Part shown: piece by piece, positions 5,593-5,745 of the stretch | How the letters are laid out: each line of letters begins with the position of its first letter | Numbering within the stretch: the first letter of the stretch is position 1 | Assembly (NCBI GenBank): GCA_003220985.1 | Contig: QHTY01000032.1 | Coordinates: 1-5,745, forward strand | DNA length: 5,745 nt | Source: Gemmatimonadota bacterium | Lineage (GTDB): Bacteria > Gemmatimonadota > Gemmatimonadetes > Gemmatimonadales > GWC2-71-9 | Direction: 5' to 3' | Translations under genes and position numbers: made by a program | Notes under the pieces: model-generated | Database searches by the model: none | What the model was told of the DNA's origin: nothing | What the model saw: the letters and a program-made list of their open reading frames with translations, nothing else

Positions 5593-5640
5593 ATCGGTTG
5601 TCGGTCGTCGGTAACTGATAACCGACGACCGATGACCGAT
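5593..5640. repeat. Large imperfect inverted repeat in the tuf-rpmG spacer
   Basis: Arms 5593-5612 and 5621-5640 are 20 bases each with an eight-base centre (5613-5620). Eighteen positions are perfectly complementary; positions 5599 and 5600 face 5634 and 5633 as T/G and G/T. RNA from the plus strand would have two G-U wobbles there and so a continuous 20-pair stem. The operon transcript (minus strand) has two adjacent A-C mismatches instead, leaving 6 + 12 pairs. The arms are built from reiterated TCGGT/ACCGA words. No U-tract follows on either strand, so it is not a typical terminator. It almost fills the 65-base gap and ends four bases before the rpmG ribosome binding site. It may be a dispersed palindromic repeat, a processing or stabilising element, or a regulatory hairpin. 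Confidence 0.85.
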
Positions 5641-5642
5641 GA

Positions 5643-5745
5643 CTATTTCAAGATCTTCGTCACCACACCGGCACCAACAGTTCTGCCGCCCTCACGAATC
5701 GCAAACCGCAACTGCTCTTCCATCGCGATCGGCGTGATCAGCTCG
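5643..5745 (-). CDS. tuf: Elongation factor Tu, C-terminal end (5' part beyond the window)
   Basis: EF-Tu is the GTPase that delivers aminoacyl-tRNA to the ribosome. Only the last 33 codons and the TAG stop (5645-5643) are in the window. They encode ELITPIAMEEQ, LRFAIREGGRTVGAGVV and TKILK, the end of beta-barrel domain III; the REGGRTVGAGVV block is almost invariant in EF-Tu. The GTPase domain is not visible. The gene lies upstream of rpmG on the same strand with a 65-base gap taken up by an inverted repeat, so rpmG and later genes are probably read through from tuf. Many bacteria carry a second tuf copy in the str operon, which cannot be judged here. Confidence 0.97.
   Translation of the reverse strand, partial: ELITPIAMEEQLRFAIREGGRTVGAGVVTKILK

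Noticed and set aside
5593..5640. The large inverted repeat as a Rho-independent terminator after tuf
   Set aside because: No U-tract follows the stem on either strand, and termination here would cut off an essential operon that shows no other promoter in the gap.
1..5745. CRISPR array, insertion sequence, tRNA, rRNA or phage-like segment
   Set aside because: No spaced direct repeats, transposase-like frames, terminal repeats flanking a gene or cloverleaf structures are seen. Nearly every base is explained by the conserved operon.

Overview
The window is a single, ordinary bacterial informational operon read entirely on the minus strand. In transcription order (right to left) it runs tuf (3' end only), rpmG, secE, nusG, rplK, rplA, rplJ, rplL and rpoB (first 781 codons only). 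This is the classic conserved cluster for elongation factor Tu, ribosomal protein L33, preprotein translocase subunit SecE, antitermination factor NusG, ribosomal proteins L11, L1, L10 and L7/L12, and the RNA polymerase beta subunit. No accessory, mobile, defence or metabolic gene is present, and I see no undescribed system.

Organism: a high-GC bacterium (roughly 60-65% by eye) with strong avoidance of TTA, CTA and TCA codons. L33 is the four-cysteine type. The beta subunit has the wording HYSQYGRMCPIETPEGPNIG just after the rifampicin pocket. This fits a non-proteobacterial lineage; Gemmatimonadota or a neighbouring phylum is my guess from general resemblance and is not demonstrated.

Layout: 5643-5745 is the EF-Tu C-terminus. 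5578-5642 is a 65-base gap almost filled by a large imperfect inverted repeat. From 5577 to 2518 seven genes follow almost without gaps: rpmG/secE (TAATG), secE/nusG (TAGTG), rplK/rplA (TGATG), rplA/rplJ (GTGA) and rplJ/rplL (TAATG) all overlap by 1 or 4 bases. The only gap in this run is the 50-base nusG-rplK spacer, which holds small hairpins. rplL and rpoB are separated by 174 bases with three potential hairpins. 1-2343 is the rpoB 5' part.

How it works together: L10 with L7/L12 forms the ribosomal stalk and L11 its base, so these three recruit translation factors such as EF-Tu; L1 forms the opposite (E-site) stalk; NusG couples RNA polymerase to Rho or to the ribosome; SecE anchors the Sec translocon. 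The points of real interest are regulatory. Stop and start codons overlap at five junctions, there is no room for a classical L10 leader between rplA and rplJ, and each of the three remaining spacers contains inverted repeats.
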